A stretch of 64,000 nucleotides of DNA from Leptobrachium leishanense (lineage: Eukaryota; Chordata; Amphibia; Anura; Megophryidae). The stretch spans positions 14,771,738-14,835,737 of the forward strand of contig CM019075.1 of the NCBI GenBank assembly GCA_009667805.1, in the 5' to 3' direction. Of this stretch, positions 48,033-60,300 are shown one piece after another; positions within the stretch are counted from its first letter, which is position 1; the number at the start of each line of letters is the position of its first letter. Both the position numbers and the translations under genes were made by a program. The notes below the pieces were generated by a model. It made no database searches and was not told the origin of the DNA. It saw nothing but the letters and a program-made list of their open reading frames with translations.

Positions 48033-48605
48033 TTGGTGTCTTTTTAGGGGCTCCTCCATGTATTCAGGGTGTGCGGGTGTCTTTTTAGGGGCTCCTCCAT
48101 ATATTCAGGGTGTGCGGGTGTCTTTTTAGGGGCTCCTCCATATATTCAGGGTGTGCGGGTGTCTTTTTAGGGTCTCCTCCATATACTCAGGGTGTGTGGG
48201 TGTCTTTTTAGGGGCTCCTCCATGTATTCAGGGTGTGCGGGTGTCTTTTTAGGGGCTCCTCCATATATTCAGGGTGTGCGGGTGTCTTTTTAGGGTCTCC
48301 TCCATATATTCAGGGTGTGCGGGTGTCTTTTTAGGGTCTCCTCCATATATTCAGGGTGTGCGGGTGTCTTTTTAGGGGCTCCTCCATATATTCAGGGTGT
48401 GCAGGTGTTCTTTTAGGGTCTCCTCCATATATTCAGGGTGTGCGGGTGTTCTTTTAGGGTCTCCTCCATATATTCAGGGTGTGCGGGTGTCTTTTTAGGA
48501 TCTCCTCCATATATTCAGGGTGTGCGGGTGTCTTTTTAGGGTCTCCTCCATATACTCAGGGTGTGTGGGTGCCCTTTTAGGGGCTCCTCCATATATTCAG
48601 GGTGC
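48033..48605 (-). repeat. 41-bp minisatellite (CCTGAATATATGGAGG), inverted copy
   Basis: About 14 units reading GTGTCTTTTTAGGGGCTCCT and CCATATATTCAGGGTGTGCG, the reverse complement of the array at 25296-27605. The units here are more uniform. The sequence just beyond its right end (AAATAAACCTCCAAGC, 48611-48626) matches the reverse complement of the leader at 25250-25285. Confidence 0.94.
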
Positions 48606-49651
48606 AAAGAAATAAACCTCCAAGCAAAGTGTCTGTAGACTGTAATAAATGTTATATATGGATATATTGATATGTGTTTAATAACATACATACCTGAATA
48701 TAGCAAAATGTTTTAATTCTGCAGGGATTGATAATAACCTACAGGGTAATAATTGACTGTCATGTGACGGATCCAATCACAGGCTGATGAATAATGAGAC
48801 GCTTTTAGTGGACTGTAGAACCTTTTCCATTTAAAAGACACACACAGACACCCTTTCTCTATCATTGTGACCTCTGACCTTCATGGAATAAAATTGTGGT
48901 GATTAAGGCTTTCCACCCTGGGGAGGCTATTGTCATAAACAGGGGTAGAAGAAAGGGAGGGGGGGGTAACTCTTGGGATTCCAGGTGTGAATTTTTGCCT
49001 TTTAATAATGAGATTGGGGGATTCCTTTTGTCTCGCATGTGATGTGCGCCACAGAAAGAGATGCGCTAATTAAACGAGAACTTCTCTATTTTTTATGAAA
49101 TGAAAAAAAGAAGAAAGAAAAATCAATAATGCAAGAATTAGCTATTGTATAAGAGTGGATTTATTGCATCTCTTTGCGTTACGCTTTCTTTTGTTATGGG
49201 CCAATGTATCACTCTTTATTTTCCCTTGTTTTTGATGATTCCATATTCTTCCCCCAGGCATTGCTTGCTGTACAGTATTACTAAAATCCCTTATAAATAG
49301 ATTTGGGTTAAATTTGTGCATTTGAATTGCGGCAGATTGCGTGCGGTGTGTATTTTATTGTATAAGGGTCTCATATCTCTCGCTGTATGGTTATTTATTA
49401 GCTGTTTATTGCATTTTCTATAAGACAAGGGATGATAAATAATGGCAGGGAAGGTGCAGAATAAAGCAAGCAGCGGAGTGAAATATAGTTATAGTTCATG
49501 CAGCGGCCGATACTGAAAGACATCTGTTGTTATTGGGTTGGTGATTTAAATGAAGCTGTGAGTCGAGCTGCGAGTGTATTAAAAGGACGGATATTCAATT
49601 TAAAAAAAACTCAAAACAGTATAGACGTGTAAGAAACGAACAACAAGGACA
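48606..49651. other. Unique AT-rich region
   Basis: No gene or transposon is recognised beyond the shared minisatellite leader at the left. The sequence is complex and not repetitive, so regulatory content is possible but unsupported. Confidence 0.45.
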
Positions 49652-49653
49652 TA

Positions 49654-51403
49654 AAGGGGGTCTATTCACTAAATGCTGAATGAGCGTACCCGCGTTCCTG
49701 TGTCTGCTCCGCCGAAACTCAGAAAAAATACACTTTGATGAGCAGGACTAAAGGGGTTTTTCAGAGAGCACCGAAATGTCATTGACATTTCAGTGCTCTC
49801 TCGTTCCCCACACTTCGGGGAATCAAAGTTCCCCATCCTGCGGTGAATTCAGCATTTACCGCAGGGTCCACTCAGTGCAAGGATAACACGCCGCCGGAAC
49901 CGCCCGCAAAAAGCACGCTGAGCACGTGGGAAAAAGGCAACGAGCCGCCGATCACAGCGCGGAGCACCTGATGGAAAAAGCCGACAAGCTGATGAACGGG
50001 GTGAAAAAAAATTGAAACGCTGTTTGCAAAATACCTACTGAACGAAAAAGCCTGGAATTTACATATAATATGCAGTGAATGATAATAAAAAAGGCCTGAA
50101 AGAGAAAAACCTCTATTAAAAAAAAACAGGAAAAAAAATTTGGTGACAAAATTCTGAAAAATGCCTAAAAGATCCTAAAAAAATCTATAAAGAGAAATTT
50201 TGCTGCAGATTAAAATAATAAACGGTTTATTAGATATTGAATTAAAACGGGAATATTTTTAACATTGAAGCCTATGGGATTCGCCTGAATAAACCTGTCG
50301 AATGAAACCACCGAATGGCAGGGCAATTCGGCAACTTTTCACTGCTGGTTTTTGTTCTCTGAATAGACAAAGCTATGGGGATTTCACTGCCCTCGAACAG
50401 GCACCGTATGTGCAGGCAATTCGCCAACATTTGGCGAATTGCCTGCTCTCTGAATAGCCAAATGGCCAAGAAAGGTAACAGAACGCTGATTTCCAGCATT
50501 CAGTTACCTTTCGGCAGCCATTCGGATCTCTTTGAATAACCCTGTATGGGATTCGCCTGAATAAATCTGCCGAATGAAAGCACAGAGCAGCAGGGTACTT
50601 CACTGACATTTCTCTGCTGTTCGGTGTCTGTGAATAGATTAACCATTGCTTCTCTATAGGGGAATTTCACTGCTGTTGAACAGGCACCGTACTGTCTGGC
50701 AAGTCGCCATAATTTGGCGAACTGCCTGCTCTCTGATTAGCCGAATGGCCCCGAAATGTCACCGTATGGGGAAATTCCCTGTTCGGTGACATTTCGGGGC
50801 CAGATTGTCTCTCTCTGAATAACCCCTTAAGCCTGTTGCCAAGACGGTTACAGAAACCATGGGGAACAAGCCGCCGACTACTAATAGGATTTTCAATCAA
50901 TAAAAATGTGTATAAATAATAAAGAAAGGTCCTTTAACCTTTAAAAAAATAATAAAAAAGGTCCGTTACAATTCTTTTTAAAAATCGTCCTTTAAAAGAA
51001 ATATAAAACCAAAAAAGCTGTCTAAAAAAATACAAAAGGGTTTTTGCAAAAAATAAACAAATCGATAAAAGATATTACGTTTTTACATTGAAACCTATGA
51101 GATTCTCCTGTTTAAAGCTGTCGACTTGAAACAAAAATCAGTCGATTTTGCCGGTATTTCAGTGCAATTCGGCGTTCTGTGAATAGAAGACATGATCGAC
51201 TACTATGGGACAATTTTAGTGCCACCAAACTGCGGCGAACTGCACTGCATTTCACTGACAATTTGCCTGTATTTGGTGAACTGACAGGTTAGTGAATAGA
51301 TGTATTGACCCAGAATTGAACCGAATGGTGAAAATCACAGTTCGTTGAAATTCACAGTTCGGTGCAATTCGGGGCCGATTCAGGGGTTAGTGAATATTCC
51401 CTT
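49654..51403. mobile_element. Outer TIR element containing hairpin relatives
   Basis: Ends AAGGGGGTCTATTCACTAA and TTAGTGAATATTCCCTT are imperfect inverted repeats, with TA on both sides (49652-49653, 51404-51405). Inside are GGTGAAAATCACAGTTCGTT-type hairpins and GGCAATTCGG-like phrases related to the CAGGGTTATCC family, though highly diverged. A younger relative is inserted at 49751-50828. Confidence 0.7.
49751..50828 (-). mobile_element. Nested hairpin-element relative with duplicated 5' half
   Basis: Ends AAGGGGTTTTTCAGAGAG and CTCTCTGAATAACCCCTT are inverted repeats, with a TA on the left and AA on the right. Inverted family order: the 3'-like half (49751-50273), then two successive 5'-like halves (50274-50544 and about 50547-50828). 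Each 5' half begins at TATGGGATTCGCCTGAATAA, the same internal junction that is split in the nest at 21598-24185. Confidence 0.7.
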
Positions 51404-51405
51404 TA

Positions 51406-52102
51406 GTGTTTCTCAGTGCACCGGAATCATAGCGGTCCCAGGAGGTAGCTTGACGTCATTGAGGTGGATCAGCTTGGCGGATGACATGATTTCTCCAGTG
51501 AAATGAATGGAAATGGAATTAAATTACAAAAAAACACAAAACAACACATTCCTCCTTACAATAATATATTGATACCTTCATGCAAAAAACCAAAGGTATT
51601 TTCCCTAGACTCTCCCTAAAGGTCGTCATGTGTTATGTTTGAGTAAAACCCCTATTGCCTTCTCTTCTGTTGGTTCTCCGTTTCCTCTGGTACAGCACGT
51701 CCTCTGACCTCACACAGTCTCGCTCCTGGGTGTCCTTCGATGTAGGTCATCACACGCAACAAAAAGAGGACCTCAGCCCCCCAGATTGTGGATCGGATAG
51801 GCCTTTAGTCACCACCACAAACAGACAACATTTCGGTTCTCTGGGGGCGCTTCGGAGAGAACATTTTCACAATAGCCAGAGGATGAATGGGGGGGGGGCG
51901 GGGGTTAAAACGCTGCCTGTCTGTGGTGAATAAAGGACGATCTGATCCACTCTCCGAGATCCTTTTGTCATTTGTGATTTTCCTACTCGTCACAGATGGG
52001 GCGGAATAAAAGGAAGTTTTCCAATCCTGGCTATATGGGGAATTTGGGATACAGGCTCTGAGATAAACAGGTGGCTCCACGCATATTATGGAGAAAAGGC
52101 TC
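51406..52102. other. Unique spacer, nothing recognised
   Basis: Short frames only. A G-run lies at 51890-51899. Confidence 0.45.
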
Positions 52103-52673
52103 GGGGCTGTATTCCAAGGTTGTTGTTAAAAGCCGTTAACCATTAGCATCTCCCCTTTAACGTCCGTATTCAGACCAAGACGCTAAAGTCACCTGGAGAC
52201 GTTGAAATATGCAGTGTGTGGATCAGTGAAATTACCGGCTGGCGCTGCTGAAAGTGGACGCTGGCGCAGCTAACGCTCATTAGCCCTCTGTGTGTGTATT
52301 TCAGCCCTGGTGTAAACTTAACCAGAGCCGTAACAGCGCCACAGACTTCACCTACTCGGGGAAGTTACACCTGGGTTTACGTGTCGTTATGAACGTCACA
52401 CCAGCTTTTAGGAGGGGTTACATTCCCCTGGTTTGCACGAGGCGTTACGTTTTTTCGGCACCTTGGAATATTTTTGCATTTCGTAACGACTTTCATGTCC
52501 CATGTTAAGTAGAGGAGACGCCAAGAACAGTAAGGGAACGCAAGTCGCTAAAGTCGGAACATCTCCTTTAACATCAAGGCTGGAATAGGACGTGAAAAAT
52601 TAAGCTAATTACGTTATTATTATGTTGTACATTTTCACTGCTGAGCTTAACGACAACGGCGGAATAGGGCCCC
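52103..52673. mobile_element. MITE-like inverted-repeat element
   Basis: Ends GGGGCTGTATTCCAAGG and TTGTTGTTAA pair with TTAACGACAA and CGGCGGAATAGGGCCCC; about 20 of 27 positions are complementary. It is non-coding, with repeated TTTAACGTC / CGCTAA phrases inside. I could not find a matching target duplication. Confidence 0.6.
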
Positions 52674-54444
52674 TGGTTTATTTTCTCCCATACCGGACTC
52701 AGTGGACTCTATTCCCTTCTTAGAAATAAATGGGGACACTAACAGGGAAAATCTGAGCCTGCAGGTTTCCCCTTAGTGTCCCCATTTTACCGTGATATTC
52801 AGGGTGGGCGCTAGCTCAGCACCTTGCCCCAAAACACAGCGATAACCGCTGGGATACTCACGGTAGCTCTTCCGCGCCGCCACGAGTATCACCTCCTGGA
52901 GTCCATAGGAATACATGGAGGGTTGCACTTCCAAGTCGCGTGCCCTGTGCAATGTCGCTCTTCCGAGATCGTGGAGGGAGACTGGGAACTATTTTTTCCC
53001 AGTCTCACTCGGGCCGCTGTTCTCGCTGCAGGATGCGAGGTGAGTATCGGGTTTATTGGGGGTGTTAAATGATTTTGCATTGGCCGAATCATTCAGCACC
53101 AGCTTTGAGGTGTAGCTAAAATTTTGCCTTTGCGCATCTCGACGGTAATTAGTGCCTTATAAGTAATACCTTACATATCGAAACGCCAATTACTCTTTTG
53201 CGCACCCCATGTGAAGTATAGGACGCGCAAAGTACAGTAAGCTCGCGGAAGCTAGCGCAAAAACGGATTAGTAATGGAGGTAGCGTCAGGAATGTGGAAT
53301 ATGGGGGGCATGCGTTAAACACAATGATCCTGGCGCTAACGCTTACATATGGAGGCGCTAACGTTAGCGTTCACATGGGGATATTGTCCATAGATGGGTA
53401 TTTGTGCCTTTAGACTCAGTCCACATACATGCACAATTCATTCTTTTCATAGGGCGAATCATGGTTTTCCTGTAACGTTCAGATTTATTTTTTTATATAT
53501 TGCTTAATTACAAAAATTATAAAAGAAAAGGAGCATTATGGTGATCTTGGTGAAGCCGGTAGATGTATGACATTTGGTGTTTCAGTAAGCTGCTTATCAG
53601 GAATAATATATAGGTTGGAGTCGGAGCAGACTCTGGGAGATCACACCTATCATTTAGATGAGTGGGCAGCGGAAATCACGCCTGTTACTTTGCTCCGTAA
53701 TGTAGCTTGTTGGCAAGGCAACAGAGTTAGTAACTGTTTGGGTACCAGATGACGTCTCATGCCTAGCTCGGTTTATGGGGGTGTTATCAAACCAACAAGG
53801 AGGGAGTGTGTACTGTTAGCAAGAGCAGGGCAGCTTGCCGTTTAACCCTTTCACGCTCACGCACTGCGCAGCCGGCACTGGCGGCGCGGCTGGCAGATCC
53901 GCTCTCAGACATCTCTCTTAGATGGGAGAACGTTTCAAAAGCAAACCACAACGAAGTCAAGGGCCCCGAAGCATCTTCAGACGGAGCCAAGAGGAAAAGG
54001 GGAATGAGTCTGTGAGCAGGGCAGGGAAGGAAAGAGAGAGGGAGAGGATTAAAATAAACCAGAAAAAAAAAATCAATAAAAGGGGCACAATTAAGAGAAA
54101 GAGAGAAAGCTCCAAGCCCCAGACTGTGTTTAGCCCATTAACAGACATGGAGAGATTCCAGATTACGGAAACTGGACTGGGAAATGCAATGCCAATTATT
54201 TCATGGAAGGGATGGAGGGGGGAGGGTTGTGCGTGCGAGGGGGGCATCTGTTTGTTCAGGAGAAAACATACATACACATGGATGGATAGACAAGGATAAG
54301 GCCTATGAATGACAGGCAGGTGCAGGGATGGGTTTAGGCTGGTGTGGTCTCCTGTACAGGTACCCGTTAACCCCTCCAGACCGTGACCAGACGGAGAGAT
54401 ATGTGGGTGCACAACAATATAGTGGACGGAGAGGTAGACTAGTA
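52674..54444. other. Unique or ancient-repeat region
   Basis: No gene is recognised. A perfect 11-bp hairpin GAGACTGGGAA / TTCCCAGTCTC lies at 52978-53006. 53100-53390 is rich in GCGCAAA and GCTAACG phrases like those of the preceding MITE, so part of it may be another decayed element. 53806-54012 has a short open frame (ending ASSDGAKRKRGMSL) of unknown worth. Confidence 0.4.
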
Positions 54445-54724
54445 TTAAAGGGACACTACCACGACCACAAGAGGTTACCAGATTACTTATGCGTTACAAA
54501 TAAAACCACATTATAAAGCACATTATAAACCACGTTCTGTTGTTTTTTTTCTCTGTTTGAAGAAATTACATGTAAAAAGGAAAAATAAAATTAGTTTTTT
54601 ATCTCCTGTTTCCATTTTGTGTCTTTTCCCATGATGCAACATTTACCAGAAGCTTTGCTTTGTGGCTCTTGTTTATTTAATCTACTTTATTTAACAGTTA
54701 ATGAGGTGGAGGAGGCAATGTTTA

Positions 54725-54957
54725 GATAAGGTTGCAGGAGGTCTATTGTGTTCTCCAGGCTATCAGAGATAAGAGCTGAATGAGATAAAACAGGGAGCTT
54801 AAAAGCCTTCTAATCTCCCCCCGGGTGATGTCCTTTGAATACATCCCACACAATACAATGATGTGAGTTAATGACTGACCCATTCACTCCTTTCTATGGC
54901 CAAAGACACACAGTGGGGAGCAAGTGAAAAAGATACTGGGGGGGGCAGTTTGCAACG
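54725..54957. repeat. Leader of duplicated minisatellite block, copy II
   Basis: Second copy of the 14931-15154 sequence (same landmarks in the same order), located inside the TTAA-flanked element. Confidence 0.85.
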
Positions 54958-55330
54958 GAAAATATCACACAATGGATGCACCCAGTGACATATATAGAGG
55001 AAAATATCACACAACGGATGCACCCAGTGACCCATATAGAGGAAAATATCACACAAAGGATGCACCCAGTGACCCATATAGAGGAAAATATCACACAATG
55101 GATGCACCCAGTGACACATATAGAGGACAATACCACACAATGGATGCACCCAGTGACCCATATAGAGAAAAATACCACACAATGGATGCACCCAGTGACC
55201 CATATAGAGAAAAATATCACACAATGGATGAACCCAGTGATACATATAGAGGAAAATATCACACAACGGATGCATCCAGTGACACATATAGAGGAAAATA
55301 TCACACAATGGATGCACCCAGTGACACATG
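54958..55330. repeat. 40-42 bp minisatellite, copy II
   Basis: Nine units of AAAATATCACACAATGGATG plus CACCCAGTGACACATATAGAGG, the same family as 15155-15664. ORFs of up to 199 codons are artefacts. Confidence 0.94.
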
Positions 55331-55425
55331 GAGGAGCTCTGTACACACAAGAGAAGAGATCGGACAGGTTAGAGGAGCTCTGTACACACAGAGAAGAGAT
55401 TGGACAGGTTAGAGGAGCTCTAACT
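55331..55425. repeat. 40-bp GAGCTCTGTACAC repeat, two units, copy II
   Basis: Only about two units are present here, against about 46 at 15665-19120. The order of the two minisatellites is the same at both loci. Confidence 0.9.
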
Positions 55426-55788
55426 AAACATACACGAGAAAAACAAAGCACATGTAAGATATCAGCAACATCAAATACACACAATAAGGACATTTCATTT
55501 TTTGGTGGTAGTGGCCCTTTAAAGTAGGTTTAGAAGATTTATGGATCAGCCTGCCAGCAGAGATGGTAGAAATCAGTATAGTGATCATAGAGGGGCCGTT
55601 CCTTTCTGCTTTAAAAATATGTAATTTTTAATGACTGTAGCTTTCACTATTTTCCCTCACGGCAGACAATTAGACACGTGCTCTTGCAGATTAGAGAGGT
55701 GTGTACATGTATCACCGAGGTTAGCAGGTACCAGATTAGTATACAAACGCTGAATGTGTTCATACCAGGTGGTTATAGCAGCACAGTA

Positions 55789-56016
55789 TTAATTCTTCAG
55801 GTTGGGCAGTGCCAATCCTCCCATCATGGTTGTGGCATACATTATATTTTTTGCGAGAAGAGGTCTTTCCTCCATCAAGATGAACGGATGGATTTCTTGC
55901 TGGAGACGTTGTAGGTCTTGATGTGCGATGGGAATTGGTGGTGCTTGGAATAAATAAGGGTGGTGGCGTGGGACAATACTCATTATTATAGCGGTCGATT
56001 TACCTAAACAGAACAT
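55789..56016 (-). pseudogene. L1/Tx1-type ORF2 fragment
   Basis: A minus-strand stretch reading FQAPPIPIAHQDLQRLQQEI, then HPFILMEERP and MMGGLALPNLKN. The PNLKN ending after GGLALP and the preceding basic segment match the region downstream of the reverse transcriptase in L1-clade ORF2. No reverse transcriptase core is present, so it is a remnant. Confidence 0.72.
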
Positions 56017-56199
56017 TTTTCAGAGCTGGTAAATCTTTTTTGTAACTGAATAAGGGTGTGAAGCTGAGAGCATAGAGCTGTGAGCTGGGTGGAGAGATCT
56101 TCTGCCATAGATACAGAAGGCTTTTTAACTACTTTACATCGTATAAAGAAAATATGCACGTCTGTACATATTAAAAATAAATACACCTTGGGATGTTCA

Positions 56200-56662
56200 G
56201 CTCACGGATGACCTCTAACCAACGATACGTTATCCTCCTATTATAAGATCTGGAACCCGTGGTTGAAGCTTATGTCAAATTAAGGGTTTGGGTGGGCTGG
56301 GGGGGATGCGTTGCGGGTCACCTCCATAGGGTACTGAGATTGTTCGGTCTGTCTGACGTATGTCTACCACACTCTCCAAGATGTGTACTCCTTTTTCCCA
56401 GGAGTTATGCCTTTTCTTTCTGTCCGCTCCTTCCTTTCTGTCTTTCTTATTCTGTGGGGGCTTGAGCACCCCCTTTCCACTTCCCTGATCTCTCCTCTTC
56501 TCTCTGTTTCTAGAAATTCTGGACTGTGAGTTCTGATTGTTAACTGACAGTTTTTATTGTGATATCTTTTATATGTACCCTGTCCAGGACATACTGGAAG
56601 ATGAGAGAAATCTCAATGTATCCCTCCTGGAAAAATACTTTATAAATAAATAAATAAAATTA
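56200..56662 (+). mobile_element. LINE 3' end fragment, plus strand
   Basis: Ends with GTCCAGGACATACTGGAAGA, GAGAGAAATCTCAATGTAT, CTCCTGGAAAA and an (AAAT)n tail. This is the reverse complement of the 3' UTR motif at 41760-41815, so it belongs to the same or a related LINE 3' end. The upstream part (56200-56500) is only tentatively LINE. Confidence 0.5.
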
Positions 56663-56693
56663 CATTTACAAAAAAAAGCCTATACATTTATAC

Positions 56694-57231
56694 ACTGCCT
56701 GACCAAAAAATAAAGTCACACACTGTAATATCTGGTTGTGTTGCCTTTTGTTGTGATTGTAGCACGCATTCGGCGTGGCATTGTGTCGATAAGCTCATGC
56801 AATGTCACAGCATTTGTTGGCGTCGAGAGTGGCATTAATTTGTGGCCAAGATCTTGTATTGATGATGGGAGAGTCGTAGCGCTGCGTAATGTCTTCTCCA
56901 GCGCATTATCCCAAAGATTAACCTCGATGGGGTTAAGGTCTGGACTATGCGGTGATCAATCCATCTGTGGAAATGATGTCTCATGCTCCCTCAACCACTC
57001 TTGCACAATTTGAGCCCAATGAATCCTGGCATTGCCATCTTGGAATATGCCCGCTGTGCCATCAGGGGAGAAAAAACCCATTGATGGAAAAACCTGCTCA
57101 TTCAGTATATTCAGGGAGTCACATGAGCTCATTTTATGCTGAAACTTTTTAATCACTGCAGAAATTATCCAATGAAAGTCAAGCTCCTATTGACTTGGTT
57201 AAATCTAGGTGTTGACTAGGCTGAGGCAGTA
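56694..57231 (-). mobile_element. Tc1/mariner-like remnant
   Basis: The left end is CACTGCCTGACCAAAAAATA after TA, and the right end GGCTGAGGCAGTA lies next to TATATA; the terminal complementarity is short and imperfect. It contains the C-terminal part of a transposase. At about 540 bp it has lost most of the coding region. Confidence 0.7.
56956..57156 (-). pseudogene. Tc1-like transposase fragment
   Basis: Reads [28 protein letters not shown] and then [21 protein letters not shown] carries the second catalytic Asp of Tc1-type transposases. The first Asp is absent, and only traces of the part beyond remain (an LNPIE-like stretch near 56930). Confidence 0.75.
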
Positions 57232-57355
57232 TATATATATATATACATACACACACATCGCCAATGTGTGTATGAAGTGGGTAGGAGCATTTGCAACAAA
57301 AAAATGATCAGGGTGTATCACAGAACGATACTGACACAAGACACAGCATGATGCT

Positions 57356-60300
57356 ATAGAGAGGGTAATGATGTATAAAGGGTCAGGGTCTATAGAGAGG
57401 GTGATGATATATAAAGGGTCAGGGTCTATAGAGAGGGTGATGATGTATAAAGGGTCAGGGTCTATAGAGACGGTGATGATGCATAAAAGGTCAGGGTCTA
57501 TAGAGAGGGTGATGATATATAAAGGGTCAGGGTCTATAGAGAGGGTGATGATGTATAAAGGGTCAGGGTCTATGGAGAGGGTGATGATGTATAAAGGGTC
57601 AGGGTCTATAGAGAGGGTGATGATGCATAAAAGGTCAGGGTCTATAGAGAGGGTGATGATATATAAAGGGTCAGGGTCTATAGAGAGGGTGATGATGTAT
57701 AAAGGGTCAGGGTCTATAGAGAGGGTGATGATGTATAAAGGGTCAGGGTCTATAGAGAGAGGGTGATGATGTATAAAGGGTCAGGGTCTATGGAGAGGGT
57801 GATGATGTATAAAGGGTCAGGGTCTATAGAGAGGGTGATGATGCATAAAAGGTCAGGGTCTATAGAGAGGGTGATGATATATAAAGGGTCAGGGTCTATA
57901 GAGAGGGTGATGATGTATAAAGGGTCAGGGTCTATGGAGAGGGTGATGATGTATAAAGGGTCAGGGTCTATAGAGAGGGTGATGATGCATAAAAGGTCAG
58001 GGTCTATAGAGAGGGTGATGATATATAAAGGGTCAGGGTCTATAGAGAGGGTGATGATGTATAAAGGGTCAGGGTCTATAGAGAGGGTGATGATGTATAA
58101 AGGGTCAGGGTCTATAGAGAGGGTGATGATGTATAAAGGGTCAGGGTCTATGGAGAGGGTGATGATGTATAAAGGGTCAGGGTCTATAGAGGGTGATGAT
58201 ATATAAAGGGTCAGGGTCTATGGAGAGGGTGATGATGTATAAAGGGTCAGGGTCTATAGAGGGTGATGATATATAAAGGGTCAGGGTCTATGGAGAGGGA
58301 GATGATGTATAAAGGGTCAGGGTCTATAGAGAGGGTAATGATGTATAAAGGGTCAGGGTCTATAGAGAGGGTGATGATGTATAAAGGGTCAGGGTCTATA
58401 GAGACGGTGATGATGCATAAAGGGTCAGGGTCTATAGAGAGGGTGATGATGTATAAAGGGTCAGGGTCTATGGAGAGGGTAATGATGCATAAAGGGTCAG
58501 GGTCTATGGAGAGGGTGATGATGTATAAAGGGTCAGGGTCTATGGAGAGGGTGATGATGTATAAAGGGTCAGAGTCTATGGAGAGGGTAATGATGTATAA
58601 AGGGTCAGGGTCTATAGAGAGGGTGATGATATATAAAGGGTCAGGGTCTATAGAGAGGGTGATGATGTATAAAGGGTCAGGGTCTATAGAGACGGTGATG
58701 ATGCATAAAAGGTCAGGGTCTATAGAGAGGGTGATGATATATAAAGGGTCAGGGTCTATAGAGAGGGTGATGATGTATAAAGGGTCAGGGTCTATGGAGA
58801 GGGTGATGATGTATAAAGGGTCAGGGTCTATAGAGAGGGTGATGATGCATAAAAGGTCAGGGTCTATAGAGAGGGTGATGATATATAAAGGTCAGGGTCT
58901 ATAGAGAGGGTGATGATGTATAAAGGGTCAGGGTCTATAGAGAGGGTGATGATGTATAAAGGGTCAGGGTCTATAGAGAGGGTGATGATGTATAAAGGGT
59001 CAGGGTCTATGGAGAGGGTGATGATGTATAAAGGGTCAGGGTCTATAGAGAGGGTGATGATGCATAAAAGGTCAGGGTCTATAGAGAGGTGATGATATAT
59101 AAGGGTCAGGGTCTATAGAGAGGGTGATGATGTATAAAGGGTCAGGGTCTATGGAGAGGGTGATGATGTATAAAGGGTCAGGGTCTATAGAGAGGGTGAT
59201 GATGCATAAAAGGTCAGGGTCTATAGAGAGGGTGATGATATATAAAGGGTCAGGGTCTATAGAGAGGGTGATGATGTATAAAGGGTCAGGGTCTATAGAG
59301 AGGGTGATGATGTATAAAGGGTCAGGGTCTATAGAGAGGGTGATGATGTATAAAGGGTCAGGGTCTATGGAGAGGGTGATGATGTATAAAGGGTCAGGGT
59401 CTATAGAGGGTGATGATATATAAAGGGTCAGGGTCTATGGAGAGGGTGATGATGTATAAAGGGTCAGGGTCTATAGAGGGTGATGATATATAAAGGGTCA
59501 GGGTCTATGGAGAGGGAGATGATGTATAAAGGGTCAGGGTCTATAGAGAGGGTGATGATGTATAAAGGGTCAGGGTCTATAGAGACGGTGATGATGCATA
59601 AAGGGTCAGGGTCTATAGAGAGGGTGATGATGTATAAAGGGTCAGGGTCTATGGAGAGGGTAATGATGCATAAAGGGTCAGGGTCTATGGAGAGGGTGAT
59701 GATGTATAAAGGGTCAGGGTCTATGGAGAGGGTGATGATGTATAAAGGGTCAGAGTCTATGGAGAGGGTAATGATGTATAAAGGGTCAGGGTCTATAGAG
59801 AGGGCGATGATGTATAAAGGGTCAGGGTCTATAGAGCGGGTGATGATGTATAAAGGGTCAGGGTCTATAGAGAGGGTGATGATGTATAAAGGGTCAGGGT
59901 CTATAGAGAGGGTGATGATGTATAAAGGGTCAGGGTCTATGGAGAGGGTGATGATGTATAAAGGGTCAGGGTCTATAGAGAGGGTGATGATGCATAAAGG
60001 GTCAGGGTCTATGGAGAGGGTGATGATGTATAAAGGGTCAGGGTCTATAGAGAGGGTGATGATGTATAAAGGGTCAGGGTCTATAGAGAGGGCGATGATG
60101 TATATAAAGGTCAGGGTCTATAGAGAGGGTGATGATATATAAGGGTCAGGGTCTATGGAGAGGGTGATGATGTATAAAGGGTCAGGGTCTATAGAGAGGG
60201 TGATGATGCATAAAGGGTCAGGGTCTATGGAGAGGGTGATGATGTATAAAGGGTCAGGGTCTATAGAGAGGGTGATGATGTATAAAGGGTCAGGGTCTAT

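Larger units (their letters stand above)
54449..55518. mobile_element. TTAA-flanked Kolobok-like element carrying minisatellites
   Basis: Ends AGGGACACTACCAC and GTGGTAGTGGCCCT are inverted repeats with one mismatch in 14, flanked by TTAA at 54445-54448 and 55519-55522. A TTAA target and AGGG start fit the Kolobok (T2-like) superfamily well known in frogs; piggyBac also uses TTAA but has other termini. It has no transposase. It contains the leader block (54725-54957) and both 40-bp minisatellites found expanded at 14931-19120. Confidence 0.78.

Noticed and set aside
53806..54015. Short host exon encoding ...NHNEVKGPEASSDGAKRKRG
   Set aside because: Composition is exon-like, but I see no clear splice sites, no recognisable domain and no supporting context.
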